Of a stretch of 64,000 nt of DNA, positions 35,993 through 47,088 are shown piece after piece. The position numbers were made by a program, and so were the translations under genes. The notes beneath the pieces were generated by a model that was given only the letters and a program-made list of their open reading frames with translations, did no database searches and was not told the origin of the DNA. Positions within the stretch are counted from its first letter, which is position 1, and every line of letters begins with the position of its first letter. This DNA is from Lineus longissimus. Its lineage: Eukaryota; Nemertea; Pilidiophora; Heteronemertea; Lineidae. The DNA lies in NCBI RefSeq assembly GCF_910592395.1, contig NC_088322.1, positions 2,296,001 through 2,360,000 on the forward strand. The letters run 5' to 3'.

Positions 35993-36370
35993 AATGCCTT
36001 GAAAAACTCTATCATTTCTTTCTTCTTCTGTTAACCACAGATCTTTAAATGTAGAAAAATGGCTGTATTCGTCAAGGTCAAATATCTGCTCTGTTCCCCA
36101 CTTAACCACCATCTTTGAGATTAGATTTCTACCAAGATTATTTACAACACTATTTTTAGAATCACCAGAAATGGTTACATCAGCAGACAAATAAAGAGAT
36201 TTAGGTACAAAAAATGTATTCTCCCTCAATGCCGGTATTCTAGCATGCAAAGTTTCTTTGGGATTAGCAGAAGAGGGATTATGAGTAATGATGTGATGCT
36301 GCCTCTCAGCTTTCAAACCGAGTGGAATTCTATGTGCTCTATCTGTATTTAATAAATATCCAGTGGCCAT
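35993..36370 (-). pseudogene. Major capsid protein, N-terminal part, element B
   Basis: The first 126 residues from MATGYLLNTDRAHRIPL to VFQGI, ending where the LINE inserted. Sequence upstream of the ATG matches element A for about 30 bases, then switches to an unrelated insert. Confidence 0.9.
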
Positions 36371-36404
36371 CTTGTATTTATTTACTCGTAAAATTAATAA
36401 TAGT

Positions 36405-37214
36405 TCCAAGAGCAGGCCTCTAAAAAACACTTGGTTCCACAGTAAAGAGCAATACTACAGTGGCGCCACATGGTGTCAAACTGGTACATCATTCCACTTA
36501 CTACACTGGTAAATCACACACACAACTGATCCCTTAAATGCAGCACATGCATCTTGTTATTTCTCTGAAGCATTGACCACCAGTAGTTCAAAATTCCCGG
36601 CCATGACGTCATCACCTAGCTCACATATCATTAGGGAAAGCACTTGGAGATCTGTCATTTCGCCATACTAGCTAGCGAGACTGTTACAATGTTGTTTTTG
36701 CCTGTTTTTACCGGCCAATAATGCGGTGTGTTGGCTTGATCATGCACATACACTCTAGGTGGCATGTTCATTACCCATAATTCCTGTCATCTTGGCAACG
36801 GACATGCGCAAACGATGACAGTTTGTTTTGATAGCAATCGGCAAACACTTGTTTGCTCGTTGTACAATGACAACAATCACAACAGGAAGTTGTCATCCTT
36901 GGCAATCGATTGTCAACGACATCTTTCATTGTAACATGTAACTAAACAACATACGCAGTAAACAAGCTTGGCATAGGTCAGACTCGAACCCGGGTATTCT
37001 GCATGGTAAGCATATGTTATCCCACTAGGCTATGTCCTCAATTCAACCTGTTAGGCCGTCAAGATTGATAGATAAGAGCGCCTAGCTATTGATTATGCGC
37101 GTCACAGCTGTCATGTGATCTCTCATTCAGTGTGGCACATGCAGGGGCATAGGGTCAATTTATCTGCCATTTCTCAATGGATATTTGCAAATGAGGTATC
37201 CTTGGAAAGCTCTT
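36405..37214. mobile_element. Insert between capsid gene and TIR of element B, with tRNA-like segment
   Basis: Element A has only about 80 bases here, while B has about 810 additional bases with no open gene. A tRNA-like segment (36968-37041) lies within it, which suggests a SINE or a SINE-bearing insertion. Its ends were not resolved. Confidence 0.55.
36968..37041 (-). repeat. tRNA-like sequence (SINE head or degenerate tRNA)
   Basis: On the minus strand an A-box-like TAGCCTAGTGGGATA and a B-box GGGTTCGAGTCTG are correctly spaced. GG(A)CATAG can pair with CTATGCC as an acceptor stem with one bulged base. The anticodon stem is poor, so a functional tRNA gene is unlikely. Confidence 0.6.
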
Positions 37215-37425
37215 GACCTGTACTTTCTGTTGGAATACAGTAAGTCATGATTACATTAACCCATTGAGCTGTAGTATTCCCTAAGAATGATAATATTGGG
37301 GTGGCTGGTTCTTAGGGGTTTTCTAGGCTAATTTGAAGCCCTTTTGAGACCAAAGGCCTGTAAGGGCTTTGGTCAAAAGGGCTTCAAAATACCTAGGATT
37401 CCTAGCAACCCAATATTATCATTCT
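37215..37425 (-). repeat. Right terminal inverted repeat of element B
   Basis: It matches element A's TIR interior (CTTTCTGTTGGAATACAGTA...) and ends in a palindromic tip. Confidence 0.88.
37284..37425. repeat. Terminal palindrome (hairpin-forming tip) of element B
   Basis: The outer 17 bases are perfect inverted copies (AGAATGATAATATTGGG), and TTTTGAAGCCCTTTTGA-type sequence is repeated in both inner arms around a TGTAA apex near 37361. Confidence 0.88.
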
Positions 37426-39567
37426 CCCTCCCCTAATCAAACCTCCAAAATGATAACATGATATTTGAATGGTAAAATCGCCCAGAGTATCGATGATGAT
37501 TTTAATCAGCTTCATCCATGAGGGACGTTCTGACGAGTCAAAGTGTTTGAGCGTTTTTCGAATGCATTTTGTAAATCTTATGAACTTTCTTCTGATGGCT
37601 CGATAGCCGCGACTATTTTTGCAATGATATCCTCAATCAATTCTGTCATGATGTTTCTGTTATCATCAAAAGCAAATGAATTTGTCTGTGATCATCCGAG
37701 AGACCCCGTCTGTTGGCAATTTCAATTCATGATCAACCAGATTTTCTTCCAAGAATTCGAAGACAATTCTTGTTTTCTCCGCAAAAAGCTCAATTTTAGT
37801 AAAAACTAAAGTACATCGAGTGGTATAAAACTGAAAATGAGCTCCTGCGTCTCTGAATTTCAGACCACGCATGGACGGCTTTTCTGTTGCCTCGGAATCT
37901 AATTTAACAAGCGGTCTTTCACACCTGTCTGCCTCGGGTGCAAAAAAACGATTCGATAAAATATAGTAGCGACTGTACGTCGCGTTGTCTAAAACAAGAA
38001 GTTAACGCACTGCTTGGAAAATTACCTTGAATATTAACAAGTCTCCCTTTGAATTTAAGCTTTCGTCTTGGCGGCTGTGGTGTCAAACAAGAATGTATTT
38101 CTTTCAAAATGTGTTCATAAAGTTCTTGAAATTTTCGCTTTCAAGCCAAGCGCCTATATTTTTTCGCAGATGCAAAGTAATGTGTAATTTCTTACTAACC
38201 CGGTAGGAAATGTCAGTAAAACGTCGCGTAACATAACCGTCTTTAACGGTTTGGAAATATTTTTTTTGGAAAAGTGATAGATTTCAAACTTGTATTTTTC
38301 AAAAAATGAAGACTCTATAAGGTCAAAGTGAAATATAACCTGTTTGATGGAACTAACTATTGTATCATTCATTCAGCTTTATGGGGGTTATGGAAGAAAC
38401 TTAAGTTTTTTTCCAGCGCGTGCACGGGCATACAGTTGTTGTTGTATATACTTTTTATGAATGATTATATATTGTACTTACAAATACTCAGTCTTACATG
38501 TAATTCCCTTTAGAATTCCTGAAGTCATAAACACTAGTGAATGAAACAGTTGCAGTACACAGTCACGCTCCAAACGTTGAATGATATATTGAGGCTATAC
38601 TGTATGTGTATGAGAAAACATCAGGTCGAACTGTCTGGAAAGAGAAAAACGAGGGTTGACGTTAGTTTGCTGTCAGAGAATATCGCCTACGAGCATGTAA
38701 AGTAATGTGTATTTTTTTACTAACCAAGTAGGAAAAGTCAGTAAAACCTCGTGTAACATAAGCGCTTTTACTGTCTGGAAATATTTTTCAAAAATGAAGG
38801 CTCTATAAGGCCGAAGTGAAATATAACCTGTTTTATGGAACTAAGTATTGTACCGCGTTCACGTGCATACAGTTGCTGTTGTTATACTTTTTATGAATGA
38901 ATATATAGGTACTTACAAATACTCCTACATGTAATTTCCCTTTTGAATATTCCTGTACACTCATGCTTCATCCGTTGAATGATTTTGTGAAAACATCAGG
39001 TCGAGCTGTCTGGAAAGAGAAAACGAGGGTTGACGTTAGTTTGCTGTCAGAGAATATCACTTACGATCATGTATCACACGCTTTTGTTCCAACGACGTGC
39101 TCTTTGCTTTTTACACCACATCATCAGGAATTGATGTAATGAGACAGACTAAGTACAGCGTGTCCTTGTCGCATTGTATAAATAATCAGCCTTAGCGCTT
39201 GTCTATTTTGTTGAGATTTTATTCTGGAAAATTAAATAGAAAGGATATGATGAGTTGAAAAACAAATAAAAGCCTTTCGTTTAGTAGAGACAGTATTTTT
39301 GTGTGTCCTTGTGAGTAACCAAATCGGGCGGGCAGCAAGGGCTGTTTATATCTGCATGGCGCTGGAAGAGAAATATGGGATCGCATGTTATTTCATTTCC
39401 CAAAGGAGAGATGATTATTATTGTTGAATCAAAATCATACTGAGCCGACAGAACTATAAAAATGAAGGTCCTACCTTGATTCACGATAACATAATGTTTC
39501 TCGGCTTTGGGGCGCTTGTGTATAAACCATCCCTCTGAAAGAGAAAATAATGGACGGATGTTACTAA
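37426..39567. other. Non-coding spacer with a diverged tandem duplication
   Basis: I see no gene. Segments at about 38165-38690 and 38695-39065 are diverged copies of each other. Shared blocks include AGTAATGTGT, CTCTATAAGG, GAAATATAACCTGTTT, GCATACAGTTG and GAGGGTTGACGTTAGTTTGC. Confidence 0.65.
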
Positions 39568-39841
39568 GGCCCGTATTCTAAGACATCCCTTTAGCTTAAG
39601 GTGGGACTTCAGGTCAACCTTTATAAGATTTTCATTTCAGAGATGACCCTTTATGTCAGGTAAAGTGCTCCCTTTGGAAGCTCCCTTAGGAAAAGCGGGG
39701 GTCGTTTCACAGACCTCACTTTGGCCTAAAGGAGCGCTTTATTTGCTTCAAAGGGATCCTTAAAATAAAGTTTGGTCTGGACCAAACTTTAGTGTCCCTT
39801 AAGCCTCCGACTTGTATAGGCGACATTCACTTTTGTTGTTG

Positions 39842-40874
39842 ATGGCCGAATATGTACATCGCATTGCTCCACTGTACGACGTAAATCTAGGCAGGGAACG
39901 CTTCAGAACCCGATTCCCCATTTTTCAAGAAAATGACCATAATGACGAGTCATTTTTCAAGCGCTTTCGCTTCACAAAGAATGGATTCAATTATCTGACG
40001 GATTTCTTGGGGCCCGACTTGCCAAACGCAGCGAACCAACGTGGAATCCCTTTGACACCAAGGACACAACTGCTAGTGGCACTTCGATATTTCGCAACTG
40101 GATCATTCCGGATCGTTTCTGGTGACTTGCAAGGTGGTTCCCAACAGTCAGCTTCAAAGATTGTCAAGACGGTTTCCAGAGCCATTGCCAGACATCGAGG
40201 ACAGATAATTCGGTTTCCAACAGGCCAGGACGCTGTGAGGAATAAGGTAACATTCTATGAAATGCATGGCTTTCCTGATGTTCTGGTATGTATCGATGGT
40301 GTTCACATTCCAATACAGGCCCCAAGCGTGGAGGAAAAAGAGATCTATCGATGCCGCAAGGGATTTATGTCCCTGAATGTTCAGGGTATAGCAGATGCCA
40401 AACTGAAATTCGTTAACATTGTCAACCGCTGGCCAGGTTCCACTCAAGACTCTCGGATTTTTAACAACAGTCGGATTAGTTTGCTGTTTGAGCAAGGACA
40501 GTTCAATGGTCTTCTACTTGGCGATAAGGGATACGCATGTCGACCATTCCTCATGACACCATTCAGGAATCCAGACGACCTCGCTCAGAATGCCTACAAC
40601 AGATCTTACAAAAGAACACGATCAGTTGTTGAACGAATGTTCGGTATGTGGTATATTTTCTTGTTTGAAGGAGGGTATACGGGTAAAGCTCGACACAGCC
40701 ATGGCTGTCATAACTGCAACTGCCATCTTGCATAACATTGCTAAAGATCTGAAAGAGCCCGATTTCGGTGTAGAGCGAGTGGTAGAGGATGACGATGCTA
40801 TGATCAGACATGTCAGAGATGAAGAGATGGGTGTAGTGGTGAGGCAGAGAAAAGTTCAACAGTGGTTTCAATGA
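39842..40874 (+). pseudogene. Harbinger transposase (HARBI1-like), frameshifted
   Basis: The ATG at 39842 reads MAEYVHRIAPLYD. The DDE domain shows VCIDGVHIPI (first D), NRWPGSTQDSRIF (second D) and RSVVERMFG (E). After position about 40648 the homologous C-terminus (LKEGIRVKLDTAMAVI, ATAILHNIAKD) continues in another frame to 40874. A one-base shift or an unresolved short intron separates them. Confidence 0.88.
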
Positions 40875-41061
40875 AGAGACGTGTATAACAATTACATGTA
40901 TATTTGACAAGACTACTTTATTACTGATGAATTAACATAACATTCAGACAGTGTCAGAACAAAACAAAACATGTTGTGATGCTTAAAATCACTTGCTTCA
41001 GGGATAGTTGTTTCAAAAAGACTGCAGTGTCAGTGTTTATACCATACAACTGTACCATGAT

Positions 41062-42040
41062 TCAGTTAAGCTTAGAATAAATACTAAAAAGTTGGTAATC
41101 AGTGGTGTTGTTTGCTGTTTCTTGCTCTGATGATTGTGCCACTTGTTTGTTGGCATTTGCCAATAAATTCATCTGATGCCTGAACAGTTCCGTGCGCTTG
41201 TCATGTTCTTCCCGTTGAAATTGAATCTTCTCCTCCAGATATTTCATTTGGGGAGCATGCTCCTTCCTCTGCATTTCCAGAGCAGTCATAGCAGGGCCGT
41301 GGGCAGGGCTTTTGGGAGCCACTTTGGTTTGCTGTTTGGAGGATGTAGCAGGTGTACCAGGCGTACTGTCATCGATGAAGTGGGCTGGCTTACTTCATCT
41401 TCACTCCTGGCTGATGGATTCTCTGCATCAGACTTGTCGGTCGGCGGTTTTCCAGCAGCTGTATGCTTCTTTATTGTTTCTGCAATAGGGACAAGAAACT
41501 CAGTGAGAGTTAGGTGCCATGGGACATTCCAGCATCTGCAAGCAAATTACTAATCCGTCAGCAATGCACATTTCAAGGCAAATAGTGTATATGCCTACTA
41601 ACCTGGTACATTATGATAGTCGGTGTCATCGTCAAAGCTGTTATCCAATTGGTTCAGCACTTCACCACAATAGGATGCAACCATATGCGACAGATCATCA
41701 GCGACAGTGTCTGTCTCCTCGGGCCCCCCCCCCCCCTGTCTGTTGGCGAGTTTTCTTCTCCTGGGCGACGTCTTTTTTGGCCTTTGCTTTCAAGTTCTCA
41801 AGGACCTTCTTCAGCTGTGTGGCACTGCACTGCGCTGCACTTCCCCTTTCTTTATTGATGGCTGCTCATTGAACTTTTTGACAATCCTATCCCACGCCTG
41901 GTTTTTCTGCTTGTAACTTTGTTCGTATTTTCTTTCAAGTCCAGAATACTCTTTTCCTTTTGCACAAGATTCGTTGGGAACTGCTTCTCTAATTCATTGA
42001 AGCTTCGTCGCGTTCGACCTTCGGGACATTTTTTAGAGGC
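41062..42040 (-). pseudogene. Harbinger Myb/SANT-like accessory protein, fragmented
   Basis: On the minus strand, pieces in different frames show a helix-turn-helix-like region (QAWDRIVKKFNEQ, KKVLENLKAKAKKD) and a C-terminal coiled coil (LEMQRKEHAPQMKYLEEKI; 41062-41322). Frame changes and possible introns prevent a clean model. It would normally bind the element's subterminal repeats and help the transposase. Confidence 0.6.
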
Positions 42041-42196
42041 ATGGCTGTGCAGATGTTCAACTCGCAGATGTCTGTGATGTTCAACTAGCAGAGGTAGCCA
42101 CACTGTATACAATGCATGTGCTCAATGATAACGCCATGAATACGTTTAGGTAACCACATGTGGAAATGCATTTTATCACCGAATACATAAGCATAA

Positions 42197-42369
42197 GGCC
42201 GAAGTTACATAGACCTCATTCGTTCATTTCCCAGGACTCATTTTCCCCTTTTGCTTTCGTTCCCCTGTAAAAAGCACGGCCTTGTGGCGTGCATTCACCG
42301 AGGAATGAAAGAAAAACCTGGAAAGTGACTCGTGGTAAATGAACGAATGAAGTCTATGTAACTTCGGCC
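42197..42369. mobile_element. Foldback MITE nested in the Harbinger element
   Basis: Inverted ends of roughly 45 bases begin GGCCGAAGTTACATAGAC and surround a short non-coding core. Confidence 0.75.
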
Positions 42370-42579
42370 AAAGGGTCACTTAGTAAAAGGGACACTGCTA
42401 TAAGGTGCCCTTTAGCAATTCTTTATTAAAGTGACACCTTAGTGGAAGGGAAGCCAAAGTCTGGTTCTTGAATACGGATGGCTGAGGGACACTTAAGGAA
42501 AGCGACACTTAGCTAAGGGACACTTAACTAAAGGGCCCTTTAATGTTGATTTGAGGAACATCTTAGAATACGGGCCTAA

Positions 42580-43699
42580 GTCTGTTTCTGAAGACTTTTA
42601 GTCGAGCTGCTAACTAAACGGAAAATTAACAGTTATAAGGCCTACCTTTTATCCCGATTGCTTCTCAGCAAAATGTGTGTGCGTAAGTTGCCCGCACATG
42701 CGAAATGGGGGAAGTTTTGCCCTCACAGCTCTTAATAAAGGTTGGAATATTCCATTTTTGACCAATCCTGGGGGCTAGAAGTGTAGTTTGCCACGCAAGG
42801 AGTCACGAGATCATAATAGAATATTTTCATATTGATTTACAAACGAAATCCTTGACCTAAAGCCCTTCGAACTGATCAAGGCACCTCCAGACACTTTTGA
42901 AATTATTCTCAAGAACAATCTCCCACTGATTATATAGGGCGCTTAATATTTCATCACAGATCCAAGCTCAGATTTGATAAAACTCGGCCGAAATAACAGC
43001 CAGTAAGTGCGAAAATGACTTTTTTCCTGTTCAGGATTCATTATAAAACAATTAGGCACTTTAACTTCACCTTTCGGTCACCCAATAGCTCTCATTAGAT
43101 TGTGCGTATTAGAAATGATGCCAAGAGAATGAGTTCATAAGAGTTTTTTCTTTGTTGCTAAAACAAAAACAATTGTTATCGCTCCAAGGACGGCTGGAAA
43201 AAGGCTTTATTAAACATGCCGGTTAATCAGCCTCTCACTAGTACATTCTACCTTTTTGAAATGACGCCAAAAAATCATTTAAACAAAAGCTTGATTTGGC
43301 TCATTGACATACTAACTAGCGCGCTGTGTTTTATCAAAGTGATCTTGAACTCATCAACTAAGTAAACTGTGCAAAGTAGTTTATAGAACATTTAGTTCTG
43401 CAATCAGATAATGAGTTGGTCTTACATCTCGTCCACGAAATAACAATGGGAAGATATTGTGTCAACTTGGCACGAAGAGTAATTTGTTTTTCAATAGCAA
43501 ACTTGTTCTACTTCGTGGAGAAAATCATTTGAGTAGGCCCAGCATATTCTCGTCACAAGGCTATTAGGAGCAAAACGATGTTTGCTGTCGTGGTTTTTCT
43601 CTTAACCATGATGTGACACGATAGAATTTAACCAACGCGTTGGCATCGCCGATTGTTGCTTTCAATACGACTGATTTTGTTAGTGCGCATTTCGTCATC
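42580..43699. other. Spacer left of element C genes, no recognised gene
   Basis: No convincing ORF. The left TIR of element C may lie here but cannot be identified without its right partner, which is outside the window. Confidence 0.5.
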
Positions 43700-44212
43700 A
43701 TGTCAGACGACCAACTTTTATTCTATAGACCAAAGATTGTGGATGAAAAAAATGATGATGATGAAGTTGAAACACTCATTTTTCACAAATTGAGTGACTT
43801 AACTTCTGCTCCGGAAAGGGCGACGGCACATTCAGTGGGTTTTGACCTGGCTAGCGCCCATGACTACACGATTTTGGCCGGTTGCTCGCAACTTGTCCTC
43901 ACATATTTACAACTCGTTCTTCCGAGAGCGTGTTATGGTCGAATCGCGCCTCGCTCAGGTCTAGCCTTAAACTATATGATAGCCGTAGGCGCAGGTGTAA
44001 TCGATTCCGATTTTAGAGGCAATTTGGGTATTTTGCTATTCAATCATCATCCGCAAAACGAATTTCGTATTCGACACGGCAATCGTGTGGCCCAACTTAT
44101 TTGCGAAAGAGCCCTTATACCACGTATTCGAGAATCCAAAGATGAATTGCCCTCAACCCCGCGCGGCCAAGGCGGTTTTGGATCAACTGGCGGCTATTCT
44201 ACGAGAAATTAA
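43700..44212 (+). CDS. dut: dUTPase (dUTP pyrophosphatase)
   Basis: 170 residues from the ATG at 43700 (MSDDQLLFY). All five trimeric-dUTPase motifs are visible: SVGFDLASA, APRSGLA, AGVIDSDFRGNLGILLFN, HGNRVAQLICER and RGQGGFGSTG. It hydrolyses dUTP to dUMP, which keeps uracil out of new DNA and supplies dTMP synthesis. It is intron-less and lies upstream of a capsid gene on the same strand, so it is probably cargo of element C rather than a host gene. With the deoxynucleoside kinase at 51605 it suggests a nucleotide-supply module. Frame intact. Confidence 0.92.
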   Translation: MSDDQLLFYRPKIVDEKNDDDEVETLIFHKLSDLTSAPERATAHSVGFDLASAHDYTILAGCSQLVLTYLQLVLPRACYGRIAPRSGLALNYMIAVGAGVIDSDFRGNLGILLFNHHPQNEFRIRHGNRVAQLICERALIPRIRESKDELPSTPRGQGGFGSTGGYSTRN

Positions 44213-44289
44213 GAAGCCGTGAAATGAGCTTGTGATAAAAACGGACCATCAAAATGTAACGCTCAAAGTACAGTTGTGTTGTTGTCACT

Positions 44290-44748
44290 ATGAGAGCACA
44301 ATTCTCCTCTGATGTTTTGAAAAAGAAGCCCCATGATTTGGGGTGGAGCCGTTCACTAAAGTCTACTGCGGCATCAGACATGCATTATATTAGTAGGCGA
44401 AATAAGAGTTGCCGATGTCCAGATTTTGCCTTGACTTCGATCAAAGATGTATTAGAATGTGTCTGTCATTTTGGGAATCTCTGCCCCCTATGTGGAGTCG
44501 ACTGTCCCTGTTGGAAGACGATGCAAAGAGCTTTTGCACTACCTGATCTTTTATTGTTTTCGTTGCAATCATTAGTAAGCAAACAATTGATAAGAAAGAA
44601 CACATCTCCTGATGAAAGAAAGAAAACACAAGAGAAGAGTTACTCTATCCTTCGTTCGGGTTTACAAATAGATCTTGTCGCCTATCGCGCCATGCAAGAT
44701 ATATTCTGTTTCGTGCCAGAGGAAGGGTCTAACTACGTCAAAATCTAA
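44290..44748 (+). CDS. Cysteine-rich small protein, unknown function
   Basis: 152 residues with a central cluster of eight cysteines (about residues 42-75: CRCPDF, CVCHFGNLCPLCGVDCPCW) likely to bind zinc, and basic ends. It lies between dUTPase and the minor capsid gene on the same strand. I do not recognise it. Confidence 0.5.
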   Translation: MRAQFSSDVLKKKPHDLGWSRSLKSTAASDMHYISRRNKSCRCPDFALTSIKDVLECVCHFGNLCPLCGVDCPCWKTMQRAFALPDLLLFSLQSLVSKQLIRKNTSPDERKKTQEKSYSILRSGLQIDLVAYRAMQDIFCFVPEEGSNYVKI

Positions 44749-44819
44749 CTGAGACAATAGCTAGACGCCTACCATTTACTAAGAATATTTCAAGGATAGC
44801 TTACTTTAACCGTGACCAA

Positions 44820-45896
44820 ATGGAGGAGCAGGAACAAAATACGTATATCGTGTGCCCCTCAAATACGCCCGTACAAAGGGGAAGTCGGCCCAACACTAGT
44901 TCGAATTTTAGGATTCCTTTGGCGAAGCCGCTCGATTTCACGATGTCGCCTTTTGCATACGAATGTGGCATCGCGGAGGTCTACTACGCACATTCTTGGT
45001 CGAGCGAGATCAACGTTAAGAGGTGTACTTACCAGATAGCGCTGGCAGATTTAAACAAACCCGACAAAGCGCCCGTATTGCTTGATGCTTGCGCGCAGAG
45101 CGAAAAATGGGTCTCGTCAATTGAAGATTTGATAACGGCGCTAAATAGACAGAAACCAGTTCAGTGGAGCGGTGATTTTCTTCTCACGCGGGGCCAACAC
45201 GTAGCCATAAAACTGAGGCACGGCGAAGCCATTTTGATGGACACTTACTTAGCAGAAGTGCTCGGTTTTGCGAAGGCGAAATATTTTCACGTCGATGGAA
45301 AAATTATTATACCCAAGAGTAATTCTGAGGCTAAGAAAACGACACCAGTACACACTGTTGGCAAAGACAGTATTGGGGGAACATTCGGCCAAGGAAACCC
45401 AATGACGGCGGGCCCTCTTGTGGGCAAAAAAAGTTCCGAAGGAGGGAACACCGATCGCACTTTTACAAGCGATGATTTTGGCAGGTCAGACGAAAGTATG
45501 GATGATGATGATGATGATGATGATACGTCTAGTTTACAAGGAGATCAGGCAGCCGTGAATTTACCTCCTCTGTCGAGGCGTTTTTATCGCGTTGTAGCGG
45601 AACGAAAATGTGATTTGATGTCCTCGAAGTATGCACTATTCTTTTACTCGAATTTAGTAAAGCCAACACAAGTGGGAAACGTTTTTGTCCCCTTGCTACG
45701 AACGATACCCACACGCCCGGAAGAACACGGCAAATATCTCTCCAAATCGTTTGAAAGAATACGCTACAGACCCCTGAGTGCAAAGTTTTTTCAATTCATA
45801 GAAATTAACATTTGCGACGATATGGGAAATCAAATCGATTTTAAATTCGGTAAAGTCATTGTGACATTACACATTCGACGCCAGCGGCGCCACTAG
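44820..45896 (+). CDS. Minor capsid (penton-like) protein, element C
   Basis: 358 residues. An N-terminal strand-rich half is followed by a low-complexity linker with a run of eight aspartates (GAT repeat near 45499-45520). The C-terminal segment PLSAKFFQFIEINICDDMG and FKFGKVIVTLHIRR has the closing signature of Polinton penton-type proteins. It would form vertex pentamers. The frame is intact. The acidic linker is unusual for such a protein. Confidence 0.75.
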   Translation: MEEQEQNTYIVCPSNTPVQRGSRPNTSSNFRIPLAKPLDFTMSPFAYECGIAEVYYAHSWSSEINVKRCTYQIALADLNKPDKAPVLLDACAQSEKWVSSIEDLITALNRQKPVQWSGDFLLTRGQHVAIKLRHGEAILMDTYLAEVLGFAKAKYFHVDGKIIIPKSNSEAKKTTPVHTVGKDSIGGTFGQGNPMTAGPLVGKKSSEGGNTDRTFTSDDFGRSDESMDDDDDDDDTSSLQGDQAAVNLPPLSRRFYRVVAERKCDLMSSKYALFFYSNLVKPTQVGNVFVPLLRTIPTRPEEHGKYLSKSFERIRYRPLSAKFFQFIEINICDDMGNQIDFKFGKVIVTLHIRRQRRH

Positions 45897-46160
45897 ATGA
45901 AAGGCAGACGAGAGCTAGATTACCCGTTGGCCTTGTAAATAGCACAAATCATAAAAAACCCAGGACAGAATCATTTTTAAGCGACAGATGGAACGTAAGG
46001 GCTCTATCACAGAGGGAGAAGAAATTAACGTTTACACGTATCGGTTGAGTGTTCGCGTCACCCTCCGCATATCAGCACCCATCAACGCACGGTTGCAAAA
46101 AAATATCGCTTATTAACTTCGACGCGGAAAACCGCATCGATCTGACTTCAAGCCCAAGAG

Positions 46161-46448
46161 ATGCTGTGCATGAGTGAACAGTTAACAGATGCTTTTTCGC
46201 GCCAGCACCATTCAGACGAAGAATATTACTATTCGCTCCGTGCAGTAGGACTGCTTGTTAATTTCACCAGAAGGAATAGGCTAGAAATACAAAGCTTGGA
46301 CAAGTGCCGCCGAATTTCACTCAAATTGCGTGAATTTCGAAACTTTTTAAGAGCCTACGGTGAAGTTCAGAGAAAATTGCATTTCCCAGGTGATCATTTG
46401 AACCAACAAGAAGCAATCGAATGTCCTTTTTGCACACCAGACGCCTAA
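46161..46448 (+). CDS. Small protein of unknown function
   Basis: 95 residues, charged and helical, ending in CPFCTPDA, a possible half zinc motif. It overlaps the next open frame by 28 bases. I do not recognise it, and it may not be a gene. Confidence 0.35.
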   Translation: MLCMSEQLTDAFSRQHHSDEEYYYSLRAVGLLVNFTRRNRLEIQSLDKCRRISLKLREFRNFLRAYGEVQRKLHFPGDHLNQQEAIECPFCTPDA

Positions 46449-46929
46449 ATCCGTCGGATTTCATCAAAGCTTTATATTCAAACATCATGCGGCGTGTTAT
46501 TAATATCTCTTCGCTCAATTTAAGTAATATGGGTTTTCGAAATCTCGAAGAGTGGCTGTTAGCATCTCGTCGACACGTGTACATCGGACGAAATTTGACG
46601 CATTATCTGGGAGATTCGGAGATATTGCGCTGTGGCACGAATAATACGAATATGACTGCAGAAGAACAACGCAAATGTCAGAAACGCTTATTTCAAGCCA
46701 TCAGGGATGGCAGAATCCGTACATAATTGACGAAAATACCAGCCGAGAACGCTCTTTGAGGTTTTATAACGAGTAAGCTTACATACGGCGGAGAAATCTT
46801 CTCCGTTACATTCACAAATTGTCGCATGCAGTTCTGGGCTGTTGGTGCAAACCAGAGCGCTGCCACGGAGATCTATTGAAAGCATTGCACGAAAACGAAT
46901 GCCCTATTTGCAGGTCTGTTGCATACTAA
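46421..46929 (+). pseudogene. DUF4326-like protein, broken into two frames
   Basis: The first frame (46421-46726) contains RRHVYIGRNLTHYLG. A second frame ending at 46929 encodes LGCWCKPERCHGDLLKALH, the cysteine/histidine signature of DUF4326, then CPIC. The two parts are in family order but separated by stops and a frame change. DUF4326 proteins are common in phages and large viruses; their function is not established. Confidence 0.5.
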
Positions 46930-47088
46930 GTCAGAAATAGTTGCCCGAAGTGATCACCAGGCCATCTGCAAACACAAAAAGGAATTAAAGTGATAGAGGT
47001 TGACGGAGACGATACCCGTTTGCGGCAGAACGGCTTGAAAATTAGTGATTTTCGAGGTCTATTTTAGGACCTCTTTCTCTCTCTGATA

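Larger units (their letters stand above)
18005..37425. mobile_element. Polinton-like element B, inverted, truncated and heavily interrupted
   Basis: The gene order from PolB through the 219-, 89- and HNH-like genes, integrase, ATPase, minor-capsid genes and major capsid mirrors element A in reverse. Protein identity is very high where both are present. The left side begins inside PolB where A inserted, and the right side ends at a TIR with a palindromic tip (37215-37425). A MITE, a Helentron-bearing segment, a LINE containing another transposon, and a tRNA-like insert interrupt it. It lacks nearly all double-hairpin repeats present in A, so it records the pre-insertion state. Confidence 0.9.
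39568..42576. mobile_element. PIF/Harbinger DNA transposon
   Basis: Inverted ends GGCCCGTATTCTAAGA are flanked by a TAA target duplication (39565-39567 and 42577-42579). Inside are a DDE transposase on the plus strand and a Myb-like accessory gene on the minus strand, which is the standard Harbinger pair. Subterminal AAGGGACACTTA-type repeats are present. A smaller MITE lies within (42197-42369). Confidence 0.92.

Noticed and set aside
36968-37041. Functional tRNA gene
   Set aside because: The acceptor stem has a bulge and the anticodon arm does not pair well.
41852-42112. ORF on the minus strand as a separate protein
   Set aside because: Part of it belongs to the Myb-like region in another frame; the open frame itself is mostly out of register.
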